A DNA stretch of 64,000 bases. Source: Heyndrickxia vini. GTDB taxonomy: Bacteria > Bacillota > Bacilli > Bacillales > Bacillaceae_C. Positions 41,644-50,851 of the stretch are shown here, piece by piece (the first letter of the stretch is position 1; each line of letters starts with the position of its first letter). A model generated the notes under the pieces. The model was not told the origin of the DNA and made no database searches. It saw only the letters and a program-made list of their open reading frames with translations. Position numbers and translations under genes: made by a program. The DNA is taken from positions 238,001-302,000 of the forward strand of contig NZ_CP065425.1 of the NCBI RefSeq assembly GCF_016772275.1. The letters run 5' to 3'.

Positions 41644-41955
41644 TTGAAAAAGGTAATGAAATTAGCCGATCTTTGTTGGGAAGGTCTTACTTTACAACAT
41701 ATTACTCATAAAGAAATTATCATTCCGTATATGTGGTTTACATTCACAGCAATATTGTTTGAAATTTTTTTAGCAATATTAATTTGTGTATCTAGTTTTA
41801 TCTTTATTATTTATAATTCTCGTCCTAATTTAGAATATTATATCGCAGCAGCCATCGTATTTTTCCTTCTGATCCTACACATCGCTACTTGTGTTACTAT
41901 TTTAAAAAAGAGAAAGGGTAGAAAAATTTCACTTTTCCGAAAAGAGGACCTCTGA
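41644..41955 (+). CDS. Small membrane protein of unknown function (103 aa)
   Basis: I start it at TTG 41644, 10 bases after TTAGGAG; an in-frame ATG at 41539 falls within the preceding terminator hairpin and is unlikely. It starts KKVMKLADLCWEGLTLQHI and has two membrane helices (MWFTFTAILFEIFLAILICVSSFIFIIY and YYIAAAIVFFLLILHIATCVTIL) and a basic tail. No family recognised. It precedes azlC by 42 bases and may be cotranscribed. Confidence 0.5.
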   Translation: MKKVMKLADLCWEGLTLQHITHKEIIIPYMWFTFTAILFEIFLAILICVSSFIFIIYNSRPNLEYYIAAAIVFFLLILHIATCVTILKKRKGRKISLFRKEDL

Positions 41956-41997
41956 TATATTAAGTAGTAAAAACAATCATCAAGAGGGGGAGGAGAA

Positions 41998-42732
41998 GTG
42001 AATCAAGAAATACTTAAGTTAAAGTCGAATACATATTCCAACACGGAAGAAAGCTTTTGGAAGGGTGTAAAAGACTGTGTTCCGACATTGCTTGGATATT
42101 TAAGCATTGGGTTTGCGGCAGGTGTTGTAGAAAAAACAGCGGGATTAAGTATTATTGAGATTGCGCTTCTCAGTATTTTTGTTTATGCGGGATCAGCCCA
42201 ATTTATTGCAGCGGGCATGATTGCGATGAGCAGTCCGGTTTCAGCGATTATTTTTACTATTTTCTTTGTAAATCTTCGTCATTTTTTACTTAGTGCCGCC
42301 TTATCGCCATATTTTCGGCATTTATCCCCGTGGAAAAATATGTTTGTAGGTAGCTTGTTAACTGATGAAACATTTGGTGTAGCCATCAATCACCTCTCAA
42401 ATAAAGAGTTTGGCAGTTATAAATGGATGGTAGGCTTAAATATAACAGCCTATTTAAATTGGATACTTGCTAATATTGCAGGCGGGTTCTTCGGTAATTG
42501 GATACCTAATCCGGAGAGATTTGGTTTAGATTTTGCCTTGCCGGCTATGTTTATCGGTTTACTTGTACTTCAGATAGTAAGTCAAAAAAAATACTTTGTA
42601 GATATCATGGTAATTCTTAGCGCCGTGGGTATCGTAGTAGGGATAAGTTTTGTCTTCTCAGGAAGTGTCGGAATAATTGTTGCGACAATTTTAGGAGCAA
42701 CGATTGGGATGGTGATAGAAAAATGGAAATAA
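41998..42732 (+). CDS. azlC: AzlC family branched-chain amino acid exporter, large subunit
   Basis: A 244-residue membrane protein. GTG start after GGGGGAGG. FWKGVKDCVPTLLGYLSIGFAAGVV, FVYAGSAQFIAAGMI and FFVNLRHFLLSAALSPYF are AzlC (YgaZ) signatures, as is LTDETFGVAIN. With AzlD it exports branched-chain amino acids or analogues such as 4-azaleucine. Its 3' end overlaps azlD by 10 bases. brnQ, an importer of the same substrates, lies 20 kb away. Confidence 0.92.
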   Translation: MNQEILKLKSNTYSNTEESFWKGVKDCVPTLLGYLSIGFAAGVVEKTAGLSIIEIALLSIFVYAGSAQFIAAGMIAMSSPVSAIIFTIFFVNLRHFLLSAALSPYFRHLSPWKNMFVGSLLTDETFGVAINHLSNKEFGSYKWMVGLNITAYLNWILANIAGGFFGNWIPNPERFGLDFALPAMFIGLLVLQIVSQKKYFVDIMVILSAVGIVVGISFVFSGSVGIIVATILGATIGMVIEKWK

Positions 42733-43049
42733 GATATACTATTTTATTAATCATTTTTGGGTCGGCACTAGTCACCTTTATTCCAAGGGTTCTTCCCTTA
42801 ATGGTTTTGAGTCGTATCCAGCTGCCGGATTGGGCGATTAGTTGGTTAAAGCATGTCCCGGTGGCTGTAATGGCCGCATTGTTGGCTCAATCACTTTTAT
42901 TTTCAAATGACAAACTAGCACTTTATGAAAATAGTCTTAATTTAGTCGTAGCGTTGCCGGTTTTTTTAGTGGCTATTTTTACGAGGAGTTTATTAGGTAC
43001 CGTTTTGACAGGGATTATATGTATGATGTTATTACGTTTTATTTTTTAA
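42723..43049 (+). CDS. azlD: AzlD family small subunit of the branched-chain amino acid exporter
   Basis: A 108-residue protein with three to four helices and the AzlD motif GSALVTFIPRVLPLMVLSRIQLPDWAISWLKHVPVAVMAALLAQSLL. The start overlaps azlC by 10 bases, implying translational coupling. Partner of AzlC. Confidence 0.9.
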   Translation: MEIRYTILLIIFGSALVTFIPRVLPLMVLSRIQLPDWAISWLKHVPVAVMAALLAQSLLFSNDKLALYENSLNLVVALPVFLVAIFTRSLLGTVLTGIICMMLLRFIF

Positions 43050-43060
43050 TTAACTTTAAG

Positions 43061-43100
43061 CGGCAATAAAGCAGTTTCTCTTGCTTTATTGCCGTTTTTT
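43061..43100. terminator. Bidirectional terminator after azlD
   Basis: CGGCAATAAAGCA (43061-43073) and TGCTTTATTGCCG (43082-43094), then TTTTTT. Confidence 0.9.
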
Positions 43101-43103
43101 AAA

Positions 43104-44324
43104 TTAATTTGTTGAAACATACCCTTTCTTTCCAGCACTTATACCGGTTACAAGAATTAGGAAGGATACGATAATTAACATCCATAAAGGCATTGTCCAG
43201 CTATGGAATGTGTCATGTAGAATTCCGAACAATGTTGGTCCAGCCGCCGCAAGAAGGTAACCAAATGATTGGGCCATTCCGGATAATTCCGCAGCTTCAT
43301 GTGTACTTCTTGTACGCAGACTAAAGAACATCATGGCCAAACTAAATGCAAATCCTCCTGCAATACCAATCATTATTACCCATAATGGAATGAGGGTTAT
43401 ACTGCCGTAAAGAATACCGAACATGCCAGCGATGAATAGAACCCCTGTAATTGCCACTAATACAAGCTGGTTCTTCATTCGTCCAGCTAAAATTGGGACG
43501 ATAAAAGTAAATGGAATGACGGAGAATTGCATTAATGAAAGCATCCATCCTGCTGAACTAGAACTAACCCCTTGCTGTACAAGTATCTCGGGTAACCAAG
43601 CGACTACAGTGTAGAAAATAAGTGATTGAAGTCCCATAAAAAGGGTTACTTGCCATGCAAGCCTAGATTTCCACAAGTTAATAGATTGTTGTTTTTTTGA
43701 TTCCGCTTTATCTTGTTTTTGTCTGGAACGAATTTGTGGTATCCAAAAAAGAATAGAAATGAGTGCGAAAAATCCCCAATAACCAAGAGCTCCATGCCAT
43801 CCAATTTTTATAGACATAGGGATACTTACTCCCGAAGCGATTGCGCCGCAAAGATTCATTGATACTGCATAAATGCCGGTCATGACACCAAGATTTTGAG
43901 GGAATTTATGCTTGATTACACTTGGTAATAATACATTACAAATAGCAATGCCTAAGCCGACTAGAACGGTACCCGCAAATAATGAGCTGACACCCGGAAT
44001 AGTTCTTAAAAAAATTCCAGCCGTCAACAAAATTAATGAAGTGAAAAGCGTACTTTCCATGCCGTATTTACGAGATAACTTTGGTGCAAACGGGGAAAGC
44101 AGGGCAAATGCAAGTAACGGAACAGTTGTCAAAGTACCTGCTAGTATGTTAGAGATTCCTAAACTTTCACGAATCGATGAAATTAATGGTCCAACAGCTG
44201 TTATAGGTGCTCGAAGGTTTGCACCAATGAAAATGATACCGATTACTAGTAACAATGTTTTTGATTTTGCACTAATTTTTGTTTGCTGATGATCTTGATG
44301 AACGGATACTTGTTGTAAACCCAT
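43104..44324 (-). CDS. MFS transporter of the CynX/NimT family (YycB-like)
   Basis: A 406-residue, twelve-helix transporter. GIIFIGANLRAPITAVGPLISSI is the N-terminal signature of the CynX/NimT (cyanate or 2-nitroimidazole) MFS branch. GIAICNVLLPSVIKHKFPQNLGVMTGIYAVSMNLCGAIASG is the second diagnostic region. GGAGGTTCATC precedes the ATG. It follows the GntR gene by 14 bases in the same operon. The Bacillus relative is YycB. Substrate uncertain. Confidence 0.9.
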   Translation of the reverse strand: MGLQQVSVHQDHQQTKISAKSKTLLLVIGIIFIGANLRAPITAVGPLISSIRESLGISNILAGTLTTVPLLAFALLSPFAPKLSRKYGMESTLFTSLILLTAGIFLRTIPGVSSLFAGTVLVGLGIAICNVLLPSVIKHKFPQNLGVMTGIYAVSMNLCGAIASGVSIPMSIKIGWHGALGYWGFFALISILFWIPQIRSRQKQDKAESKKQQSINLWKSRLAWQVTLFMGLQSLIFYTVVAWLPEILVQQGVSSSSAGWMLSLMQFSVIPFTFIVPILAGRMKNQLVLVAITGVLFIAGMFGILYGSITLIPLWVIMIGIAGGFAFSLAMMFFSLRTRSTHEAAELSGMAQSFGYLLAAAGPTLFGILHDTFHSWTMPLWMLIIVSFLILVTGISAGKKGYVSTN

Positions 44325-44338
44325 GATGAACCTCCAAT

Positions 44339-45016
44339 TTATAATAAAGTATCTTTAAATTGAGCGATGTACTCATTAACTGTATCAGCAGCCTGATTAG
44401 ATTTTTGTTCTAAAATGGCCTCAATAAGTTTTTGATGGATTCCTATATGAAAATCAGAATGTGTTGTAATTTCTGCCAAGTTTTGAATTGATGTTTGAAG
44501 AGAAAGTGTCATATGTTCATATAAATCAATTAATATACTGTTATGAGATGCTTCTACAATCGATTTATGTAACTCAAAGTCAGCCTCTACATATGACTTG
44601 CTGTCCCTTTGTTCTGCGGCAATTTGGCATGCTTTCAATTTTTCTTGCAATTGATCAATGTCTTCTTTATTCCGTCGCATTGCTGCTAATTGTGCGGCTT
44701 CCCTTTCGAGTGCATGTCTAACTTCTAATGTTTCTAAGAGATTGGCTTTTTGTATTCTTTTTTCGAGTGCAGCCCCAAGGATACTTGAAGAACAAACAAA
44801 TGTACCGCTCCCTTGTTTCGTCTGAAGAAGTCCAGCATGTACGAGAGCTCGAATAGCCTCTCTTAATGTATTTCTACTAACATCAAACTGTTTCATTAGT
44901 TCTAATTCAGGTGGAATGCGGCTTCCAACCGGCCAGGAATTCGACTCAATTAAAGATTCCATTTGGGAAACGATTTGTTCTACTAATGATAAACGGTTTG
45001 TTTTGGATATATCCAT
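44339..45016 (-). CDS. GntR/FadR family regulator of the MFS gene
   Basis: A 225-residue protein; ATG at 45016 after GAGGTGTG. Winged helix at 5-75 (LVEQIVSQMESLIESNSWPVGSRIPPELELMKQFDVSRNTLREAIRALVHAGLLQTKQGSGTFV), then the helical FCD effector domain (EVRHALEREAAQLAAMRR, ADFELHKSIVEASHN, HQKLIEAILEQ) whose His residues usually bind a metal and a carboxylate ligand. It is the first gene of the operon with the CynX-type transporter and probably responds to that transporter's substrate. Confidence 0.9.
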   Translation of the reverse strand: MDISKTNRLSLVEQIVSQMESLIESNSWPVGSRIPPELELMKQFDVSRNTLREAIRALVHAGLLQTKQGSGTFVCSSSILGAALEKRIQKANLLETLEVRHALEREAAQLAAMRRNKEDIDQLQEKLKACQIAAEQRDSKSYVEADFELHKSIVEASHNSILIDLYEHMTLSLQTSIQNLAEITTHSDFHIGIHQKLIEAILEQKSNQAADTVNEYIAQFKDTLL

Positions 45017-45121
45017 GAATGCACACCTCAAATTTGTAGGATGATTGGTTCATTGGGTAATTTAACATATTTTCTGTGGTAAGTAAATGATTTAGATCTA
45101 TCTTTAAACAGGAAATAATTA

Positions 45122-45155
45122 AAAAGGAGTGCACATTCAACTGTGCGCTCCTTTT
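45122..45155. terminator. Bidirectional terminator
   Basis: AAAAGGAGTGCACA and TGTGCGCTCCTTTT around a 6-base loop. On the minus strand it ends the 36-aa peptide gene. Confidence 0.82.
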
Positions 45156-45176
45156 AGCTAACTTTTAAATGAATTT

Positions 45177-45287
45177 TTACGAATGAATAGGAATGTTCAT
45201 TAACCCATTAAATCTATGAAGAATCTGTTGTACAAGTCTTCTTAAATTATATAAAAGTAATTGTAAGATTGTTTCAAGATTACTCAT
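45177..45287 (-). CDS. Small amphipathic peptide gene, 36 aa
   Basis: ATG at 45287 with GGAGGG 7 bases upstream, stop at 45177 and a terminator 22 bases later: a complete minimal gene. The product starts MSNLETILQLLLYNLRRLVQ and continues QILHRFNGLMNIPIHS. Leu/Ile residues recur every three to four positions on one face, with Arg, Gln, Asn and His opposite, an amphipathic helix. A perfect 12-base palindrome GGTGATATCACC (45317-45328) lies about 30 bases upstream and may be an operator. No known peptide family recognised; membrane-active peptide, toxin or sporulation peptide are possibilities. Confidence 0.6.
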   Translation of the reverse strand: MSNLETILQLLLYNLRRLVQQILHRFNGLMNIPIHS

Positions 45288-45478
45288 AGGTTTTCCCTCC
45301 ATATAAAAGTTAGTTTGGTGATATCACCGCTTCTATTGTTTGTATTTTTCATTGAATATATGTGTGTATGTCATACAGATAAATGTTTCCTCTGGTTTTT
45401 GGTTTTTTATCAAGGAGAATAATAAAAAGGAATTTGGAAAATCTAGTAAGAGGAATTTGAAAATTGAGGTGAGCGAAT

Positions 45479-46468
45479 ATGCCGAATCAACCTACCATTT
45501 CTTCGAGCGAAGTAGGTACATTATGGCTAACTTATCAGGAAAAAACATTTATTCTCCGTTTATTAGAATATTTAATTCCAAAGGCAGATGATCATAAATC
45601 GGAGAAGATTATGGTTGATTTATATAAGGATTTAGATAAAAATGTTGAAAGAATTAAACATATTTTTGAAAAAGCAGGCTCTGCATTGCCAGTAGGGTTT
45701 ACTTCACAAGACGTAAATGTTGAGGCACCAAGATTATTTGAAAATGGTTTGGATATTATGTTTCTTCGGATGATTAAAGAAGTTAGTATGGGGCTATATA
45801 CACTTAATATGGGAAAGTCCTATCGTGAGGATATTATTAATCTTTATAAGGATTTAACTGCCATCACTCAAGGGTGTTATAATGATTGTACACAGTACTT
45901 GTTAGAAAAGGGAATTCTTACTCGTCCTCCTTTCGTACCGATGCCTAAAACAAATGTAAATATAAATGATATGAAATATTTAAGCGGATTAAATATATTA
46001 AGTAATACGAGGCATATAAACACGGTTGAGCTATCATCGTTATTTCACGGAATGGAAACGAATAATATGGGAATGACGTTAATGTTTGCTTTTACACAGG
46101 TAGCTGAAGAAAAAGAGGTAAAACAGTACTTTCATAAAGGGATGGAAATTTCTAAGAAAATTCTTAAGAATTTTGGTGGAATTCTCTTAGAAGATGATAT
46201 TACACCTACTATTTCAACAGTGGGAAACGTAACTAGTTCGAAGATAAGCCCTTTTTCGGATAAATTGATGCTATATTGTAATAGCCTGCTTTGCAATCTT
46301 AGTCTCGGGGGAAATGCATTCGGATTTGCCTTCAGTCTTCGAAGCGATTTACAGATGAAAGCTTTATTGGCTGCAAAGGATGTTGCGGATTATGCAAATG
46401 AAGGAAATAAGCTTATGGTGAAAAATGGATGGTTGGAAAAGCCGCCAGCAACCAGTTTAGAACGTTAA
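45479..46468 (+). CDS. DUF3231 family protein
   Basis: A 329-residue soluble, mostly helical protein made of two similar halves, as in DUF3231, a family common in spore-forming Bacillus. LWLTYQEKTFILRLLEYLIPKADDHKSEKIMVDLYKDLDK begins the first half, and LSSLFHGMETNNMGMTLMFAFTQVAEEKEVKQYFHKGMEISKKI the second. The repeated DLYKDL and YxxGxxISKKI segments resemble four-helix bundles of ferritin-like type. GAGGTGAG precedes the ATG. A spore-coat-related role has been suspected for the family; not shown here. Confidence 0.85.
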   Translation: MPNQPTISSSEVGTLWLTYQEKTFILRLLEYLIPKADDHKSEKIMVDLYKDLDKNVERIKHIFEKAGSALPVGFTSQDVNVEAPRLFENGLDIMFLRMIKEVSMGLYTLNMGKSYREDIINLYKDLTAITQGCYNDCTQYLLEKGILTRPPFVPMPKTNVNINDMKYLSGLNILSNTRHINTVELSSLFHGMETNNMGMTLMFAFTQVAEEKEVKQYFHKGMEISKKILKNFGGILLEDDITPTISTVGNVTSSKISPFSDKLMLYCNSLLCNLSLGGNAFGFAFSLRSDLQMKALLAAKDVADYANEGNKLMVKNGWLEKPPATSLER

Positions 46469-46496
46469 AAGAAAATAAAATTTATTAATATAAACA

Positions 46497-46540
46497 AGAA
46501 TGCAATGACATGATAGATTGTCCAATGCATTCTTTTTTTT
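46497..46540 (+). terminator. Terminator after the DUF3231 gene
   Basis: AGAATGCA (46497-46504) and TGCATTCT (46526-46533), then TTTTTT. Confidence 0.75.
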
Positions 46541-46560
46541 GTGAATATTGTATCGATCAT

Positions 46561-46707
46561 TTAGTAAGTATTTAATGCACGTTCAAACCTAAGATATCGG
46601 GTTCCTTGAAAATTTAACATACCCGAGTCACCTTCTGCGAGCTGACCGAATTCTTTTCCAGATATATGAAATTCGGAACGGTCCCCACTTTCAAATTCGA
46701 AATGGGC
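46561..46707 (-). pseudogene. Remnant of a DUF2500 domain protein (C-terminal end)
   Basis: On the minus strand a 48-codon frame reads HFEFESGDRSEFHISGKEFG, then QLAEGDSGMLNFQGTRYLRF, ending ERALNTY and a stop. This is the C-terminus of DUF2500 proteins (FEFESGDRxEFxVSGxEYGxLxEGDxGxLxFQGTRY). An in-frame stop lies just upstream and no N-terminal membrane part is present, so only the gene's tail survives. Confidence 0.75.
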
Positions 46708-46773
46708 TTAAATTGGTTTCAAGGTTAGATTGTTTACCAACTGTAAAAGTTGTTGAAAAATGTCGAAAGTCTA

Positions 46774-46800
46774 TAAAAAATGAAAGTTTTTTGTCGATAA
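46774..46800 (+). promoter_or_regulatory. Sigma-D promoter of the chemoreceptor gene
   Basis: TAAA (46774-46777), 15 bases, GTCGATAA (46793-46800), close to the sigma-D consensus TAAA-N15-GCCGATAT. It lies 80 bases before the start; chemoreceptor genes of Bacillus are in the motility regulon. Confidence 0.7.
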
Positions 46801-46879
46801 ATAAAATGTATTAATAAAAGAGTTGAAAACTCAAAAAGATGGAAAATAGTATTAATTTTTAACATAAGGAGAATGTTGT

Positions 46880-48595
46880 GTGGGTTTACTAAGAAATTTA
46901 AAAATATCAAAGAAATTGGCTATATTAATTATTGTTGAATTACTAGCTTTATTGATTATAGGGGTAATTAGCCTTTTCTTTATGAAAAATATTGCGAATG
47001 AAACGGAGAAGATGTTTACCCATCGGTTTATTCCAAATCAATGGTTAGGGAAAGTAATTGAAAATAATCGTGCAATTGATGAAGACATTTTAGAGTTGAT
47101 GCTTACACAAAATTCAATTCGTAAAGAGGAAAAGCAAGAAGATATAGGAATGTTACAAAAGGAAACGGATAATTTAATGAAAAAGCTTCTTTCTGCAAAA
47201 TTATCAAATGCAGAACAAGAAAAAATCGAAGTGCTTCAAAAAAGCAAGTTAGAATTAAGGGAAGTGCGTGAAAAAGTAATTACATTAGCTCAAAAAAATA
47301 TAAATTCAGAGGCATATCAACTGTATACTGCGGAGGTACTGCCGAAAGGACTTTTAGTGACTTCAGCATTATCCGATTTACAAAAGTTAAATGAAAAAGT
47401 CGCTGCGGAGTTAAATAAAAATAATAAGCAAGAAATTCTAAAAGCAAACATGCTTATCATTCTAATCGGTCTCATTGCAATGGTTATTTCAACAGTAATT
47501 GGTCTTTTAATTACGAAAATGATTGTTAAGCCTACCAATCATATGGTTAAGCTATTGTCCAAAGCCGAGAACGGTGATTTTACAGTAAAAGGAACGTACC
47601 AATCCAAAGATGAAATCGGAATATTAACAACTTCTTTCAACAATATGATTAGCGGTCTGCAAGGGATAATTAAGACAGTGAGAGATACATCACAACAAGT
47701 GGCTGCGGCATCTGAGGAACTAACTGCCAGTGCAGATCAAACAACAGTAGCTACTGAACATGTCGCAACGGCTATTCAGGAAATTGCAAGTAGTGCGGAA
47801 CAATCTTCTGTGAAGATAGAGGAAAACTCCAATTCGCTAAATGAAATTTTACATGGAGTTACACGTATTGCTGATAGCACGACGAATGTCTCCGAACTAT
47901 CAAGAGAGACTTCGATTGAGGCGGAAGAAGGAGGTAAATCTGTAGAAGGTACTTTATCACAGATGAAATTTATTCATGAATCAGTAAATAACTTAAATGA
48001 AGTTATCCAAACACTTTCAAACCGTTCATATGAAATAGGTAAGATTCTTGATGTAATAAGTGGTATCTCTGATCAAACAAATCTTCTTGCGCTTAATGCA
48101 GCAATTGAAGCGGCACGGGCCGGCGAACATGGAAAAGGATTTGCGGTAGTAGCAGATGAGGTAAGAAAACTGGCTGAGCAGTCTCAAACTTCGACTCACT
48201 CCATCGCCAAAATAATTAATAGTATTCAGTTGGATATTAAAAATTCACTGGAAATGATGAATGAAGTAACAAATAATGCTGAGCAAGGTGTTTTAGTTTC
48301 AGTTGAAACATCCAAAAAGTTTAAAACAATTATTGACCAAACGAAAAATATTGCACCACAAATTGAGGAGATTACTGCCACTGTACAACAAATATCAGCA
48401 AGTGTAGAAGAAGTTTCTTCTTCCGCTAAAGAAGTCTCAACACATTCACAAGAAAACGCAGCAAGCTCCGAAGAAGTTGCTGCATCTACTGAACAGCAGC
48501 TTGCATCAATGGAGGAAATAAATGCTTCTGCAAAATCCCTTGCTTCTACAGCAGAAGAATTAAAAGAGTTAGTGAATAAATTTATTGTTAAATAA
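46880..48595 (+). CDS. Methyl-accepting chemotaxis protein
   Basis: A 571-residue chemoreceptor; GTG start after AAGGAG. Membrane helix 1 at about 12-35, a four-helix-bundle (4HB_MCP) extracellular sensor (about 36-185, [28 protein letters not shown]), helix 2 at about 190-213 and HAMP at about 214-265. The long signalling coiled coil contains the invariant hairpin [51 protein letters not shown]. It sits in the membrane and controls CheA. The sensed ligand is unknown. Transcribed alone from a sigma-D type promoter. Confidence 0.95.
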   Translation: MGLLRNLKISKKLAILIIVELLALLIIGVISLFFMKNIANETEKMFTHRFIPNQWLGKVIENNRAIDEDILELMLTQNSIRKEEKQEDIGMLQKETDNLMKKLLSAKLSNAEQEKIEVLQKSKLELREVREKVITLAQKNINSEAYQLYTAEVLPKGLLVTSALSDLQKLNEKVAAELNKNNKQEILKANMLIILIGLIAMVISTVIGLLITKMIVKPTNHMVKLLSKAENGDFTVKGTYQSKDEIGILTTSFNNMISGLQGIIKTVRDTSQQVAAASEELTASADQTTVATEHVATAIQEIASSAEQSSVKIEENSNSLNEILHGVTRIADSTTNVSELSRETSIEAEEGGKSVEGTLSQMKFIHESVNNLNEVIQTLSNRSYEIGKILDVISGISDQTNLLALNAAIEAARAGEHGKGFAVVADEVRKLAEQSQTSTHSIAKIINSIQLDIKNSLEMMNEVTNNAEQGVLVSVETSKKFKTIIDQTKNIAPQIEEITATVQQISASVEEVSSSAKEVSTHSQENAASSEEVAASTEQQLASMEEINASAKSLASTAEELKELVNKFIVK

Positions 48596-48628
48596 TATCC
48601 GAAAGCAAGCTGATTACTTCAGTTTGCT

Positions 48629-49048
48629 TTATTTTTTCTTAATCTCTTCATATGTTTGAAACCATTCAGGAAAAACCTTTTTAAATTGAACAGGCTTAAA
48701 ATCTTCTTTTCTCACAACAATATGTGTTGTTGTTCCTTCCGCACATATTTCATCCTTTCCATTTACAATCGTAAAACCATAGATAGTCCTCAAGTTTTTG
48801 TTTTCTTCCACCCACGTTTTTACAATGACTTTATCTCCGTACTTGATTGATTTTTTATACGTTATTTCAAGATTGTAAACGGGGGCATAATAACCTGAAC
48901 TTTCCATGTTGAGATAATTATAACCAACATCTTCAATAAGTTTTGTTCTGCCAAGCTCAATCCATTTTACATAATTTCCATGGTAGATGACTCCCATCAT
49001 ATCTGTGTCTGCGTAGGACAGTTGGATTTCAACCGTTGAAACATACAT
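48629..49048 (-). CDS. Acyl-CoA thioesterase, 4HBT family (YbgC-like)
   Basis: A 139-residue hot-dog fold thioesterase; the ATG at 49048 follows AAAGGAG by 8 bases. VEIQLSYADTDMMGVIYHGNYVKWIELGRTKLIEDVGY is the 4HBT signature, with the catalytic Asp in YADTDMMGVIYHGNY. YKKSIKYGDKVIVKTWV and ICAEGTTTHIVV complete the fold. It hydrolyses acyl-CoA thioesters; the natural substrate is not defined. Convergent with the chemoreceptor gene. Confidence 0.9.
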   Translation of the reverse strand: MYVSTVEIQLSYADTDMMGVIYHGNYVKWIELGRTKLIEDVGYNYLNMESSGYYAPVYNLEITYKKSIKYGDKVIVKTWVEENKNLRTIYGFTIVNGKDEICAEGTTTHIVVRKEDFKPVQFKKVFPEWFQTYEEIKKK

Positions 49049-49207
49049 ATTGAAAACTCCTTTAAAAGTAAATTTCATTCTAATATAGTATATATTTTTT
49101 TGATGCTTTTGAAAAAAAGACTGCACAACTGCTTGCTCCTTGAGAGGGATTTTGGTAACATATTTGTCTCTAATAAAATGAATATTATGATAAATGGGGG
49201 TGTGTTA

Positions 49208-49774
49208 ATGAAACGCATAATGATTATGGGGGTTTCAGCCGGAGTTGGGAAATCTACTTTTGCCAGAAAGCTAGGCGATATTTTACAAATGGATGTTTAT
49301 CATTTGGATGCATATTACTGGAAGCCTGGATGGGTTGAAGCGCCAGCAGACGAGTTTCGTGGTGCTCAAAAGGAAATGTCGAAAAAAGAAAAATGGATTA
49401 TTGAAGGGAACTACACAAGTACATACGACATTCGCGCAGCCCATGCGGACACGATTATTTACTTGGAGCTTCCTCTTACTGTTTGTTTGTTTCGGGTGTT
49501 AAAGAGATTCTTCAAGAATATTGGAAGAACCCGTCCTGACATGGGGAAGGGTTGTAAAGAAAAAATAGATTGGCAGTTTATAAAATTTATTATTACTACT
49601 TACTACCCTCGAAAGAATAAAATGGTGGAACGCTTTATGGCCTTCCAATCTTCAGGGGCAGAAAGAAAAGTTGTCATGTTAAAAAATAAACGGGCAATAA
49701 AGAATTACTTACAAGAGTCAACATTGAAATATTCGTCGAAAAAAGAAATATTTCCTGAGAAATTTATCGAATAA
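49208..49774 (+). CDS. P-loop nucleotide kinase-like protein (topology modulation protein type)
   Basis: A 188-residue protein; ATG at 49208 after GGGGGTG. Walker A GVSAGVGKSTFARKL near residue 8, then YHLDAYYWKPGWVEAPADEF, the D-x-Y/W motif of FlaR/topology-modulation proteins. WIIEGNYTSTYDIRAAHADTIIYLELPLTVCLFRVLKR is the conserved lid region. These proteins resemble adenylate or shikimate kinases; the substrate is unknown. Sequence ends FPEKFIE. Confidence 0.88.
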   Translation: MKRIMIMGVSAGVGKSTFARKLGDILQMDVYHLDAYYWKPGWVEAPADEFRGAQKEMSKKEKWIIEGNYTSTYDIRAAHADTIIYLELPLTVCLFRVLKRFFKNIGRTRPDMGKGCKEKIDWQFIKFIITTYYPRKNKMVERFMAFQSSGAERKVVMLKNKRAIKNYLQESTLKYSSKKEIFPEKFIE

Positions 49775-49800
49775 TGTGGAAGTAGTAAAAATTTTGTTCG

Positions 49801-50766
49801 TTAAACAGAATTACGTTCAATTAATGTAAAAGGCAACGTAAGTCTATTAGTTGCATTCTCGTACTCTTTGATTGATTGAACGGCCAACCGTCCGATTTCT
49901 TTTGTCCGGATTTCGATTGTTGAAATCCCCATCAATTCAGAAATAGGCTGGTTATCAAAGCTTAAAATAGCGAAGTCTTTTGGAATGCTTAGGCGATAAT
50001 TTATTGCAGTTAATTTTAACCCAGCGGCAACTTGGTCATTTCCCACGAGAAACGCAGTCGGTTTATCTTTTAAATGGATATATTTCATCAAGACCTCACT
50101 TCCATCTTCAATTGTTAGACAGTGATCAAAAAGCCATTCATTTCGTACTTTTTGATTTAGGTTTTTCATCATATTTTCATACGCTCTTATTCTTTTAAAA
50201 CTATTTGGACCTTCTTTTCTACCAAGACAATAGGCAATTCGAGTATGGCCTTTTGAAATTAAATATTGCAGCCCGTATTGAAAGGCTCTTTCATGTGGAA
50301 TACTAATTGATGGAAATATGGTTTGATCAGAATCTTCACAAAGAATGATAGGTCCATATTCCTTGTATTCTTTTATTACTTTAAGAGATATTGCACGTGA
50401 ACAAAATACGAGCCCATCAATTAAATTTCCTCTTAGCATTTCGAGAGCGTCTAATTCTTTCGTTGTTTCATAATTTGTTTGAAATAAAATAAGCTGCTGA
50501 TTATCCTTCATCGCTTCCTCGGCAATTCCATCTACGATACTACTGAAATAAGGATGATTGATGGTAGGAAGAACAACACCAATCATATTAGAGGCCCCTT
50601 TTGATAAATGGACAGCGTTTATATTCCTTTTATAATTTAATGCTGCCATTGCTTTTCGCACGGAATTCCTTTTTTCTTCACTCACATATGGGTGGTGGTT
50701 GAGTACTCTTGAAACAGTTGTAACGGATACACCGGCAAGCTTTGCAATTTCACGAATATTTGCCAT
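49801..50766 (-). CDS. LacI family transcriptional regulator
   Basis: A 321-residue repressor: MANIREIAKLAGVSVTTVSRVLNHHPYVSEEKRNSVRKAMAALNYKRN is the LacI helix-turn-helix and hinge. The rest is a periplasmic-binding-like ligand domain (MIGVVLPTINHPYFSSIVDGI, GLVFCSRAISL, IAYCLGRKEGP, AFLVGNDQVAAGLKLTA, LSFDNQPISELMGISTIEIR). The DNA palindrome at 50803-50816, 37 bases before its start, suggests autoregulation. No sugar genes adjoin it, so its target and ligand are not evident. Confidence 0.92.
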   Translation of the reverse strand: MANIREIAKLAGVSVTTVSRVLNHHPYVSEEKRNSVRKAMAALNYKRNINAVHLSKGASNMIGVVLPTINHPYFSSIVDGIAEEAMKDNQQLILFQTNYETTKELDALEMLRGNLIDGLVFCSRAISLKVIKEYKEYGPIILCEDSDQTIFPSISIPHERAFQYGLQYLISKGHTRIAYCLGRKEGPNSFKRIRAYENMMKNLNQKVRNEWLFDHCLTIEDGSEVLMKYIHLKDKPTAFLVGNDQVAAGLKLTAINYRLSIPKDFAILSFDNQPISELMGISTIEIRTKEIGRLAVQSIKEYENATNRLTLPFTLIERNSV

Positions 50767-50802
50767 GTAAAAATTCCTTTCAATAAAAAATCATACTTGA
50801 CT

Positions 50803-50816
50803 TGAAACGCGTTTCA
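50803..50816. promoter_or_regulatory. LacI-type operator
   Basis: TGAAACGCGTTTCA is a perfect 14-base palindrome with the central CG of LacI/CcpA sites, placed between the lacI-like gene and the diverging small ORF. Confidence 0.7.
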
Positions 50817-50851
50817 TAAATTACCTTTTTCTCAATGAAGAAAAGGAGTGA

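Noticed and set aside
45340-45591. Plus-strand frame of 83 codons overlapping the DUF3231 start
   Set aside because: Out of frame with a well-supported gene and no ribosome binding site.
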